Shown: positions 35,429 through 43,486 of the stretch, piece after piece | How positions within the stretch are numbered: position 1 is the first letter of the stretch | Layout: the number at the start of each line of letters is the position of its first letter | Assembly (NCBI GenBank): GCA_913061095.1 | Contig: CAJXVM010000017.1 | Span: 47,705-111,704, forward strand | Direction: 5' to 3' | DNA from: an uncultured Ignavibacteria bacterium | Lineage (GTDB): Bacteria; Bacteroidota; Ignavibacteria; SZUA-365 | Length of the DNA: 64,000 nt | The notes under the pieces: generated by a model | Seen by the model: the letters and a program-made list of their open reading frames with translations, nothing else | The model's database searches: none | Told to the model about the DNA's origin: nothing | Made by a program: the position numbers and the translations under genes

Positions 35429-38400
35429 CTACTCCCAGGCAGCCACGCGCTTGAGATGCAGCATCGCGCCTCCGATCTCGTCGATGAAATTGCCGTTCCT
35501 GTCCGGCGAATTCTGCAAAGGCCAGAATGCACGCAGTCCCGACGCAGGCGCTCTGCCATCACGGCTGAACTCACGAATCTCATCCTGTGTCAGCTTTCGA
35601 TCCCAAATCCTGAAATCACCGTAGGTCCTGGCATGCGTCAGCGTCGGATGATAGAGATCGTAGTAGGATGAGTTGAGCTGATTCTCCTTGTCAAACAGGA
35701 AGCCGAGCAGCATTCCCTCGAAATTCCGATGCCAGTCATAGGGTGACGACAAGCTCGCGCGATTGGTATCGACAGCTGCACCATCGACGTAGAGCACGAG
35801 TTCACCGGTCCTGCTCACAGTGCACACAGCCAGATGCCAGCCTTCCGAAATCGTGATGTGATGCCGTGCAACGCGCGTAAACGTGTACATGTCTTCAATG
35901 GATATCCACCCCTGCTCGGTGCGTGCATAATAAAAATGGATCGTCGGATCTCCGGTCTGCAGAAAGCGCAGAGAGAATGTCGCCGGACCATATCGCGGCA
36001 AGACCTGGCGCATGCATCCGAGATAGCGGCCAGGGGTCAGTTCCACCGCACGGGCGCTGTCACCAAACGGGACTATCCGGAAATCGCGTTTCTCGTCTTC
36101 GATGGGGACATCCGAGCGGATAACACTCGGCCGGTTGCGCAGCGTGCCGCTATGTGCGCGTTTGTTTGCATTGAAAAGGATGGATTCGACCGCGGTGTCC
36201 ATGTCCCAGTATCCCGCAAGTGATGGATTCAATCCACTGACACGCCGATGCATGCTGCCTCGGATTTGCTGCGTCGTGCGAAAGCTGTGCCAGAGGCGCA
36301 CTTCGTCGAGTTCTCCCTCGAAAAAAAGATCCATCGTGCGCGTGTCATTCAAGGCACCGAGTGTCACATACGGGAGCCCGAATCCATCCATGAGAAAGTC
36401 GGTGATGCGGTCATCTATCATCTGCCCGTTGATATGCAGCGAAATACGTCGCCCGGGCAACGACACCGCAAGTGCGACGTGGTTCCAGGTATCGACCCGC
36501 GGCTGCAGATGCGGTGGCAGCCTGAGCGTGTTGATCTGCGAACCCACTCTGTAGTAGCATTTGCTGAGTGAATCAAACCCCAGCACCAGATCCTGCAGGG
36601 GGCGTGCACCGGAACTGTCGATGCCGTTGTACAGCAGAACGAAATTTCTGTCTTCACGCGCAGGCCTGAACCAGCATTCGAAGGTCAGCTCCCGTTTCGC
36701 GGAAGTCCCTATATCGAATGCGGTGCTTCGACGTCCGAAATAGACATGATCGTCGCGGCCGTCAAAGTGCAGGGCGTAGCCGGCGGGCATCGGCGCACCG
36801 GCGGCGCCGGAAAGCTCCAGCGCATAGAGTTCGCTGTCGTCGTTCGCGTCGCGCACAACGAGCCGTGCGGATATTTTCCGGCCTGAGGATGTCGGAGCGA
36901 ACATGACGGAGAACGACTGACTGCTGGCAGATGCGACATCCAGAATCTCCTCCCCGCTGTTGACATACCAGTCAGGGGCGTTGGCTCCTTCGATGGCAAG
37001 CCGCACCTTGAGCCCGCGCGGTGTCATATTCCAGATGCGCAACGTGCGCGTGAAGCCGTCCCCGGTTTCGAGATCCCCGAACGGAAGGCGAGGATCACGG
37101 ACGAGCGCGCCATCCCGGAAACACCACCGCAGACTGTCCTTCGGATTGAATACGATGGCACTGCTGCCAACCGAAAGTCCGCGCGCAAGCTCAAGATTGG
37201 GATAATCGTAATACGTCATGTAGAACACATAACCACCTCCCGCAAGCAGCAGCAGAGTAAGCACGATTGTCAGAAGGTAATTGTATCGCCGCAGCATAAA
37301 GCCCAGGCGTTCCAGCCCGCTGCGCGTCTCGATCCTGAACACGCCCGGTGTAACGGGAAGATCATGAACATCTGCGATACCGATGATATCAAGGATGCGG
37401 TTGGGGAATGCACGCTGCAGCATCTGAATGGTATGCAGCGCCGCCTCGCGATGCACGGCGGGAATGACGATGCGCTCAAGCGGTGAAAAGAATGCAAGAC
37501 GGAGTTTCATCTCGAGAACAGCCCATGAACCGGCCTCCACTGCTCCCCTGCTGTTGAGGCGGCCCGTACAGGCGACAGTTGCCGGAATGGACCATCGCTC
37601 GGAAAGATTCAAATGCCAGGTCTGACTTGCCAGCACGCCGGCTGTGGCCGGCAGTCCAAGCGAGCCGCCGATGAGCTCCGCACTGGATTCGTGCACAGAG
37701 TAGTGATACCGGGTCGGCGGTACCGAGGCGTGAAGACGTTCATCGAGAATATCCCGGGCGAGTTCCTCAGCGCGATTGAGCTGCTCGACGACTTCATGAC
37801 CGCTCTCCCCGAGCAGATTGCCGAGGTGGCTTTCCGCATCCTGTGCATTTCGCGGAAGGATGTCCATCAGCAGCACACGTCCCGCCGCGTATCGTGAATG
37901 CACTTCATCATCGAGAAGAATGATGGAAACTGTATCACGGCGGCTGCGGAAATTTCCCCATGCATCGACCGCCTGCTTCACGGCATCTGATGCCTGCGCC
38001 CCGAAGGATCGCAGCACCTCGGCGTAGCGGATGAAGAGGCCATAGGACGTGTTTGCTGCGCCGAAAATCTGCATCCACTCCGCTTCGTCAAGTATGCGGT
38101 CGACCATTTCGTGCTGCATGAGGAATGCGTGGAGTTCGCGAAGCGATGATACGAATGCATAGGAGAGAATCGTGTGCCGCACGGCTTTCTCCCGGGCATC
38201 GTCAAATCCCGGAATACGCCTGTCCCAGTCGAGGCGACGAATCAGCATCAGGAAGTTGTAGGCATCCGTCCAGACACTGGGAGGGACATTTCGCATGAAC
38301 GGCAGGCGCACGAGTTCGACGAACAGGGGCGCAAAAATTGGCACATATCCCGACAGCCAGAACGCCGGCAGGGAACGGATATGCGAAGCGAATTCCGCGA

Positions 38401-38515
38401 TGAGGAGAAAGCGCTTGATCGGGGAAGGGGTCTGCCCCAGGCTTCGCTCAAGCGCCCTGGCAGCGGCATCGAGCTCTCCCGGTGTTCGAATGTAACCTGA
38501 AGCAATGTCCGTCAT
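35429..38515 (-). CDS. Single-pass membrane protein with Lon-like segment and LamG-like domains
   Basis: 1028 residues from ATG 38515. Residues 1-260 are helical with no known domain. Residues 270-375 resemble the Lon proteolytic domain: LIGGSLGLPATAG (Ser285, matching GPSAG), PATVACTGRLNSRG (matching VAMTGEITLRG) and LERIVIPA. The catalytic-lysine position is altered (V or E, with Lys337 nearby), so activity is doubtful. One membrane helix spans about 412-434 (YLLTIVLTLLLLAGGGYVFY). The rest is probably outside: an Ig-like region (485-572) and two LamG/jelly-roll domains (about 578-765 and 840-1015) with the usual DGRDDHVYFG and GYWDMDT motifs. It lies downstream of the sigma-like and H-x3-C-x2-C genes. 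Confidence 0.8.
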   Translation of the reverse strand: MTDIASGYIRTPGELDAAARALERSLGQTPSPIKRFLLIAEFASHIRSLPAFWLSGYVPIFAPLFVELVRLPFMRNVPPSVWTDAYNFLMLIRRLDWDRRIPGFDDAREKAVRHTILSYAFVSSLRELHAFLMQHEMVDRILDEAEWMQIFGAANTSYGLFIRYAEVLRSFGAQASDAVKQAVDAWGNFRSRRDTVSIILLDDEVHSRYAAGRVLLMDILPRNAQDAESHLGNLLGESGHEVVEQLNRAEELARDILDERLHASVPPTRYHYSVHESSAELIGGSLGLPATAGVLASQTWHLNLSERWSIPATVACTGRLNSRGAVEAGSWAVLEMKLRLAFFSPLERIVIPAVHREAALHTIQMLQRAFPNRILDIIGIADVHDLPVTPGVFRIETRSGLERLGFMLRRYNYLLTIVLTLLLLAGGGYVFYMTYYDYPNLELARGLSVGSSAIVFNPKDSLRWCFRDGALVRDPRLPFGDLETGDGFTRTLRIWNMTPRGLKVRLAIEGANAPDWYVNSGEEILDVASASSQSFSVMFAPTSSGRKISARLVVRDANDDSELYALELSGAAGAPMPAGYALHFDGRDDHVYFGRRSTAFDIGTSAKRELTFECWFRPAREDRNFVLLYNGIDSSGARPLQDLVLGFDSLSKCYYRVGSQINTLRLPPHLQPRVDTWNHVALAVSLPGRRISLHINGQMIDDRITDFLMDGFGLPYVTLGALNDTRTMDLFFEGELDEVRLWHSFRTTQQIRGSMHRRVSGLNPSLAGYWDMDTAVESILFNANKRAHSGTLRNRPSVIRSDVPIEDEKRDFRIVPFGDSARAVELTPGRYLGCMRQVLPRYGPATFSLRFLQTGDPTIHFYYARTEQGWISIEDMYTFTRVARHHITISEGWHLAVCTVSRTGELVLYVDGAAVDTNRASLSSPYDWHRNFEGMLLGFLFDKENQLNSSYYDLYHPTLTHARTYGDFRIWDRKLTQDEIREFSRDGRAPASGLRAFWPLQNSPDRNGNFIDEIGGAMLHLKRVAAWE

Positions 38516-38580
38516 CGCGCTACAACCTCAGCATGCGAGACAGCAGTGGACGGCGGGGCGTGTGGAGATTTCAAAGGAAC

Positions 38581-39051
38581 TCACGAATTACTGACCGTCA
38601 CCTGCATGGGTTCGATGTTGATACTGGCAGCACCAATCTCGAAGACGCCGTTGGGATCCGGGACGAATTCGCGATCAATACCGTCGAAGCGGATACGCAG
38701 TTCCTCGGACGGACGCTGTTCCGAGATGAAAAATCCCGTGAGCATCTGCCGCTGTGTGTCTTCAATGACCCGAAGGATGCTCCCGTCGGAGTTGAAATAC
38801 CAGGTACGGCGAAGCCGGAATATCGGCTCCGCCGTTTCAGCGCTCTGGGCTGCCAGACGCCAGGCCGCCGGCGCAAGTTTTGCACCCGCGCTTTCTGTCT
38901 CCTCCTCCCGTTGAACGGCATCCGGTGAAAATGAAAGAAAATCCACCGCAAGCTGATACTGTTCCCTGCAGAACGAGCAGACATCGAGATGCGAAGCAGT
39001 CTCCCCACGCATGGCGAGGGTGAGAATCGATTTCATATCCAGATGCTTCAT
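38581..39051 (-). CDS. Small protein with H-x3-C-x2-C motif (anti-sigma-like N-terminus)
   Basis: 156 residues from ATG 39051 (GAGGAC 9 nt upstream). Near the N-terminus HLDVCSFCRE gives H21-x3-C25-x2-C28, the pattern of the zinc-binding anti-sigma (ZAS) domain. There is no membrane helix. The last 75 residues look beta-rich (RRTWYFNSDGSILRVIEDT, QVTVSNS) and match no domain I know. Between the sigma-like and LamG genes, it may be an anti-sigma factor or a linker protein of the same unit. Confident as a gene, not as to function. Confidence 0.65.
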   Translation of the reverse strand: MKHLDMKSILTLAMRGETASHLDVCSFCREQYQLAVDFLSFSPDAVQREEETESAGAKLAPAAWRLAAQSAETAEPIFRLRRTWYFNSDGSILRVIEDTQRQMLTGFFISEQRPSEELRIRFDGIDREFVPDPNGVFEIGAASINIEPMQVTVSNS

Positions 39052-39142
39052 GTCAGGATGTCCTCTTGAGATTGTATACCGTCCTCATGTACTATATAGC
39101 GTTCATTTCTGCCCGGTGGCGAAAAAATTTGAAAAAAAATTT

Positions 39143-40192
39143 TCATTTTTGTATCCGGATTGGATCACATCGCTGATCAAACTTCTCCCGCGCCCGTTCA
39201 AGAATTCGGTTGAGAATATACTCGAATTTGTGCCTGTACGTGGACCGGAAGCGTTGATGCGTCAACCCCGGCATGCATGCGCGCAGATAATGGAATGGTC
39301 CCGCCGTCTCTCCCTCCTGCATGAAATCCCTGAAATACAGGCGAATGGCTTCAAAAAACAGATTCATTTCCTGCACGGAGAGACGATCGAGGCGCACATA
39401 CTTGTGTTCCACCCAGGGAATGCTCTCATCGACGGCCTCGTCAATAATACGCGAGAGGCTGCCCGCATCGAGAATCATCCCTGCCTCATCGTCCTGCACC
39501 CGGCCGTGTTCCAGTTCCGCCCCGGCCAGATCGCGGGCCATACGCAGAACGTCCTCCTCGAGTATCGCCTTCCGATAGGTATCCTGGGCATCAAGAAAGA
39601 TGAACACGGCATGGAGGACGGAAACTGAAAGGGATCTCCCGTGTCGCAGGGACGGGCGAATCAGATACCGCAGTTCTCGCAGCGGTATCGCAGGCAGATC
39701 CAGCCGGGCGTACTCCGCATCGCGAAGACAGAACCAACGTCCGTCGATCATATCGAGGCTGAGGATGTCGGGTCTGCGACGGACATGGGAACGCAGCGCA
39801 TTATGAAGATACCGGTACAGTGGATTGAACTCGGCGAAGATTCTGCCAATGCGCTGCTGTACATTTTTGAAGAGCATCGCGTGAAACGTGGCGAGGAGTT
39901 CTTCGTCACTCCCCCGCGCAGCCTCATCCGGCAGGGCCTTCCGCAGAGCAGTACAGCAGTGCTCATCCTCCCCGGCAAACAGTTCCGCAACGGCGTCGTA
40001 AGCCAGGTCTTCGAGCGTCATTCCCAGCTGCTGCAGCTGATATCCTTTTTTGTTTGCCATCCAGTGGATGTAGGTGACACTCAGGGCAACGGCATGCCCC
40101 ACCAACCGGTCAATCTGCGAGGGACGAAGCCTCTCGGCAGCCAGCACACGGAGGAGTTGAAGAAGTTCGGTCTGTCTGGAAACGCGATTCAT
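39143..40192 (-). CDS. Unknown helical protein with sigma-factor-like layout
   Basis: 349 residues from ATG 40192. The longer reading from 40267 starts inside the terminator of the upstream rrf2 gene, so it is rejected. The region MTLEDLAYDAVAELF (about residue 58) and NPLYRYLHNALRSHVRRR (about 123) recall sigma region 2 (acidic LED/A helix, then a basic helix ending in RRR). The C-terminal THQRFRSTYRHKFEYILNRI could be a recognition helix, but I cannot show a full sigma-4 HTH. Following it is a ZAS-like protein, the usual partner of an ECF sigma factor, which supports but does not prove the idea. It could equally be an unrelated helical protein. Confidence 0.5.
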   Translation of the reverse strand: MNRVSRQTELLQLLRVLAAERLRPSQIDRLVGHAVALSVTYIHWMANKKGYQLQQLGMTLEDLAYDAVAELFAGEDEHCCTALRKALPDEAARGSDEELLATFHAMLFKNVQQRIGRIFAEFNPLYRYLHNALRSHVRRRPDILSLDMIDGRWFCLRDAEYARLDLPAIPLRELRYLIRPSLRHGRSLSVSVLHAVFIFLDAQDTYRKAILEEDVLRMARDLAGAELEHGRVQDDEAGMILDAGSLSRIIDEAVDESIPWVEHKYVRLDRLSVQEMNLFFEAIRLYFRDFMQEGETAGPFHYLRACMPGLTHQRFRSTYRHKFEYILNRILERAREKFDQRCDPIRIQK

Positions 40193-40242
40193 CACAGGGA
40201 AACAGACGATGGCTTGTAAAATATACTGGTTCCGGCGCCATG

Positions 40243-40283
40243 AAAAAAAAATCCCCACGACAGACATGGTTCATCGCGGGGAT
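40243..40283 (-). terminator. Rho-independent terminator of the suf-rrf2 operon
   Basis: Ten-base-pair stem (40274-40283 with 40251-40260, ATCCCCGCGA/TCGTGGGGAT with one G-T pair), a 13-nt loop and a T8 tract on the minus strand. It lies 25 bp past the rrf2 stop. Confidence 0.93.
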
Positions 40284-40308
40284 ACGGTCGTGATCGTGCG
40301 GCTGGCGA

Positions 40309-40785
40309 TCAGCGTTCGGGAACCTGGATCTGCTCCCGGGTGATGAGTTGTCGCGAATAGAGAGGTTCGCTGCTGTTTTCGAGAAGATCAGCGAGCGTCG
40401 TGCGGTCGAGCACGCTGTCGATGGCGGTCTGCACACGATGCCACAGCGGTCGAATCGAACAGGAGAATGTATGCGCGCAGATTTCTTCTGTTCCCGTGAA
40501 ATGGTCACAGAACCCCGGCTTGTAAAAGCGACCGCCGAGAGCGGCGAGCACATCGCTGATCTGAATAGCTTCCGGCGTTCGCGAAAGAGTGTATCCCCCC
40601 TCCTGACCGCGAACACTCTCCACGAAACCGCTGAGACGGAGGATGCGGAGCAGTTTTGCCACGTAGGACGACGAGAGACCTTCCGCTTCACTGATCTCCG
40701 AGATCGTCATGGACGCATCCGAACCTCTGCGCGCGAGCTGCAGCAGACAGCGCAAACCATATTCTTCCTGGGAGCTGAACTTCAT
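40309..40785 (-). CDS. Rrf2-family regulator at the 3' end of the suf operon
   Basis: 158 residues from ATG 40785. The N-terminal winged helix MKFSSQEEYGLRCLLQLARR with AEGLSSSYVAKLLRILRLSG and VRGQEGGYTLSR is typical of Rrf2. Cys93, Cys103 and Cys109 (in GFCDHFTG, EICAHTFSC) could bind a [2Fe-2S] cluster as in IscR/SufR, though the spacing is x9-x5 rather than IscR's x5-x5. A regulator of Fe-S genes encoded by the suf operon itself would give feedback control; this is inferred. It follows the bacilliredoxin gene by 12 nt. Confidence 0.9.
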   Translation of the reverse strand: MKFSSQEEYGLRCLLQLARRGSDASMTISEISEAEGLSSSYVAKLLRILRLSGFVESVRGQEGGYTLSRTPEAIQISDVLAALGGRFYKPGFCDHFTGTEEICAHTFSCSIRPLWHRVQTAIDSVLDRTTLADLLENSSEPLYSRQLITREQIQVPER

Positions 40786-40797
40786 CACTCAATCCGG

Positions 40798-41331
40798 TCA
40801 GTTGATCCTCGGAATCCTGGAGCCGCAGGTGCGCGCATGCTCGAGGTCAGCGTATTTTTGCGACGGAATCGAGGGACCCGAACGGCTGCACATGGCATCA
40901 AACATGTCGCGGAGATCATCCGCGATTTCCTCTGCAGAGCGTCCCTCGATGTCATGACGCTGGATCATGAATTCGAGTTTCCCGTCACGGAAGATGGCCA
41001 TGCTGGGCGATGACGGCGCATACCCGCTGAAATACGAGCGCATGCGCTCAGTCGCATCACGCTCCTGCCCGGCGAAAACGGTAACCATGCGGTCGGGAAT
41101 CACAGAGTGCTGCAGGGCCAGCGTCGCGGCGGGACGCGCGCTCCCGGCTGCACATCCGCACACGGAATTTATGACGACAAAAAGCACGCCATCGGTTTCC
41201 TTCACAGCGCGGTCCACCTCCTCAGGCGAGCGCAGTTCCTCGAAACCCACGAAAGTAAGTTCATCGCGCATGGGCTGCACGGCAGCCGGGTCGTACATGG
41301 GACCCCGGTTCACGGATAGTTTTTCGAACAT
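40798..41331 (-). CDS. Bacilliredoxin (BrxA/BrxB family)
   Basis: 177 residues from ATG 41331 with AAGGAG about 10 nt upstream. The thioredoxin-like fold has INSVCGCAAGSARP with the C58-G-C60 active site, the known bacilliredoxin motif. The family de-bacillithiolates proteins in Firmicutes and occurs in other phyla. Its place in the suf operon suggests control of thiol state during Fe-S assembly or repair. The C-terminal 25 residues contain another Cys (EHARTCGSRIP). Whether this organism makes bacillithiol cannot be seen in the window. Confidence 0.9.
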   Translation of the reverse strand: MFEKLSVNRGPMYDPAAVQPMRDELTFVGFEELRSPEEVDRAVKETDGVLFVVINSVCGCAAGSARPAATLALQHSVIPDRMVTVFAGQERDATERMRSYFSGYAPSSPSMAIFRDGKLEFMIQRHDIEGRSAEEIADDLRDMFDAMCSRSGPSIPSQKYADLEHARTCGSRIPRIN

Positions 41332-41426
41332 CTATATGAATCTCCTTTTGTCATGGGAATAACGGGATCGACGCGTGCCAGAAACGACACTCAAATGCTG
41401 AGCTGCAGGCGTCGCGTCGATGCCGG

Positions 41427-41750
41427 TCAGAATATGCCGAGTTCAAGTCTTGCAGCTTCCGACATCATCGACGGGTTCCAGGGTGGATCCCAGACAATGT
41501 CAAGATCGACGTCGGTGACGCCATTGATCTGGGCAACCTTCTCCCTGACCTCCGCGGGCAGCGACTGCGCTGCCGGGCAGTTCGGGGAGGTGAGCGTCAT
41601 CTTGATCGATACTTTTCCATCGGATTTCACCCGAATCTGGTAGATCAAACCCAGCTCATAGATATTGACCGGAATCTCCGGGTCGTAACAGCTCTTGATC
41701 GCGTGAATCGTGTTCTCATCTATTTCCTGCATCTGCTGATCAGTCAGCAT
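41427..41750 (-). CDS. sufT: MIP18/DUF59 iron-sulfur assembly protein SufT
   Basis: 107 residues: DPEIPVNIYELGLIYQIRV and LTSPNCPAAQSLPAEVREKV with WDPPWNPSMMSEAARLELG are the DUF59 (MIP18) hallmarks; the conserved Cys in SPNCPAAQ fits SufT. SufT helps insert Fe-S clusters into target proteins. GAGGAGG upstream of ATG 41750. It is the sixth gene of the operon, 9 nt after sufU. The 95-nt gap to the bacilliredoxin holds an inverted repeat (9-bp arms ATCGACGCG at 41367 and CGCGTCGAT at 41413, spacer 37 nt), too far apart to be a simple terminator. Confidence 0.94.
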   Translation of the reverse strand: MLTDQQMQEIDENTIHAIKSCYDPEIPVNIYELGLIYQIRVKSDGKVSIKMTLTSPNCPAAQSLPAEVREKVAQINGVTDVDLDIVWDPPWNPSMMSEAARLELGIF

Positions 41751-41759
41751 GATTCCTCC

Positions 41760-42212
41760 TCATTCCGTCGTAATGCTTTCATCTTTTCCATGCAGAGCAC
41801 CATGCATGGTGTGCCAGGGCAGCGTCGCACATTTCACCCGGACCGGGTAATCGGCGACACCGACGAATGCGGCGAGTTTGCCGAGTTCATCCAGATGCTC
41901 TACTGCGTCCATCTTGCCGGTGACGATACCGGTAAAAAGCGTGAACAGCCGATCGGCTTCATCGCGCGTTTTTCCCTTGAGCACTGAGCTCATCACCGAG
42001 GCGGATGCCTTGGAGATCGCGCAGCCGCTGCCTTCGAAGCTGACTTCGTCGATGCGGTCTCCGTCAAATCTCAGGTAGAATGTGTAATGATCGCCACAGA
42101 GAGGATTGAATCCCTCGAGAGTCGCATCGGGATGCTCCATTTTGCGAAAATTGTGCGGGTGCCTGTTGTGATCGAGAATGACTTCCTGGTACAGATCACG
42201 GATGTCGTCCAT
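41760..42212 (-). CDS. sufU: SUF zinc-dependent sulfurtransferase SufU
   Basis: 150 residues. Cys39 (NPLCGDH), Cys64 (GSGCAIS) and Cys128 (VKCATLPWH) with Asp41 are the SufU zinc and sulfur-acceptor residues. The insertion between the second and third Cys (DRLFTLFTGIVTGKMDAVE) separates SufU from IscU. SufU takes persulfide sulfur from SufS for the SufBCD scaffold. ATG 42212 shares a base with the sufS stop (TGATG), so they are coupled. Confidence 0.96.
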   Translation of the reverse strand: MDDIRDLYQEVILDHNRHPHNFRKMEHPDATLEGFNPLCGDHYTFYLRFDGDRIDEVSFEGSGCAISKASASVMSSVLKGKTRDEADRLFTLFTGIVTGKMDAVEHLDELGKLAAFVGVADYPVRVKCATLPWHTMHGALHGKDESITTE

Positions 42213-43486
42213 CAGGTAAATACCTCCAGAACCTGCTTGATGCCTTCGACGAGACGGTCAACATCTTCCCGGGTGTTGTACATCGCAAAGGATGCCCGGG
42301 CGGTCGCCGGAATACCGAACTTCTGCATGACGGGCTGCGCACAGTGATGACCGGCGCGAATGGCGATTCCCTGCTTGTCGAGAATCGTGCCGATATCGTG
42401 GGGGTGCACGGCACAGAGCGTGAAGGAGAGAGAGCTGGCACGTTCCCTCGCGGTACCGATCATGCGCAGTGCATCGATATCCTCCAGACGCCCGGTTGCG
42501 TAATCCAGGAGTTCCTTTTCATGCGCCACAAGCGCATCGATATCGAACCCTCGGAAATATTTCAGTGCCGCGGCAAGCCCGATCGCGCCGGCGATGTTCG
42601 GTGTTCCCGCCTCGAATTTGTAGGGGATTTCATTGTATGTCGTTTTTTCGAATGTGACCGACAGAATCATGTCTCCACCACCCTGGTACGGCGGCATGCG
42701 CTCGAGCAGTTCCCGCTTTCCGTACAGAACGCCGATGCCCGTGGGGCCGTAAATTTTATGTCCGCTCAGGGTGAAGAAATCGCAGTCGAGTTCCTGCACA
42801 TCGATCGGGAGATGCTGTGAGGACTGCGCACCGTCGAGCAGCACAGGCACGTTGTATGCATGCGCGATGCGAATGATCTCGCGCACAGGATTCACTGTTC
42901 CAAGAGCATTCGAGACATGCGTGACCGCAACGATCTTCGTCCGTGGCGTAATCATTTCCTCGAAATGATCGAGCTGGAGATCGCCATTCGCGTCAATGGG
43001 AATGACACGCAGCTGTGCGCCCTTCTCCTGGCAGATCATCTGCCAGGGAACGATGTTCGCGTGATGCTCCATTTCGGAAACGATGACCTCATCCCCCGGT
43101 CCGATCTCGGATCGTCCGAAGGTCTGCGCCACGAGATTGATGGCTTCCGTGGTGCCACGCACAAAAACGATCTCCTCGTCGTGACGCGCGTTGAGAAACG
43201 AACGAACGGTACTCCGCGCGCCCTCGTAAAGATCCGTGGCGATCTGACTGAGATGATGAACGCCACGGTGCACGTTGGAATACTGTCGGCTGTAAAATTC
43301 CGACAACGTGTCGATCACGACCTGCGGCTTCTGTGTGGAAGCCGCGCTGTCGAGATAGACGAGCCGTTGACCGTGGACGTCCTGGTGGAGCGCGGGGAAA
43401 TCGGCCCGGGCTTTCTCCGCATCGAAACGTACGGCGTTGACCGAGCGGGCGAGAGTCACTGTGTCATCTTTCCAGGTCGTATTCAT
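42212..43486 (-). CDS. sufS: Cysteine desulfurase SufS
   Basis: 424 residues of a class II cysteine desulfurase. PLP lysine is K244 in SGHKIYGPTG and the active-site cysteine is C382 in RAGHHCAQP. Also SVHHL-type and DSAASTQKP, EHHANIVPWQ near the N-terminus. It supplies persulfide to SufU. ATG 43486 shares a base with the sufD stop (TAATG), so all three genes D-S-U are coupled. Confidence 0.98.
   Translation of the reverse strand: MNTTWKDDTVTLARSVNAVRFDAEKARADFPALHQDVHGQRLVYLDSAASTQKPQVVIDTLSEFYSRQYSNVHRGVHHLSQIATDLYEGARSTVRSFLNARHDEEIVFVRGTTEAINLVAQTFGRSEIGPGDEVIVSEMEHHANIVPWQMICQEKGAQLRVIPIDANGDLQLDHFEEMITPRTKIVAVTHVSNALGTVNPVREIIRIAHAYNVPVLLDGAQSSQHLPIDVQELDCDFFTLSGHKIYGPTGIGVLYGKRELLERMPPYQGGGDMILSVTFEKTTYNEIPYKFEAGTPNIAGAIGLAAALKYFRGFDIDALVAHEKELLDYATGRLEDIDALRMIGTARERASSLSFTLCAVHPHDIGTILDKQGIAIRAGHHCAQPVMQKFGIPATARASFAMYNTREDVDRLVEGIKQVLEVFT

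Noticed and set aside
40193..40267. Longer start for the sigma-like gene
   Set aside because: It would begin inside the terminator hairpin of the upstream operon and adds residues that include the hairpin sequence.
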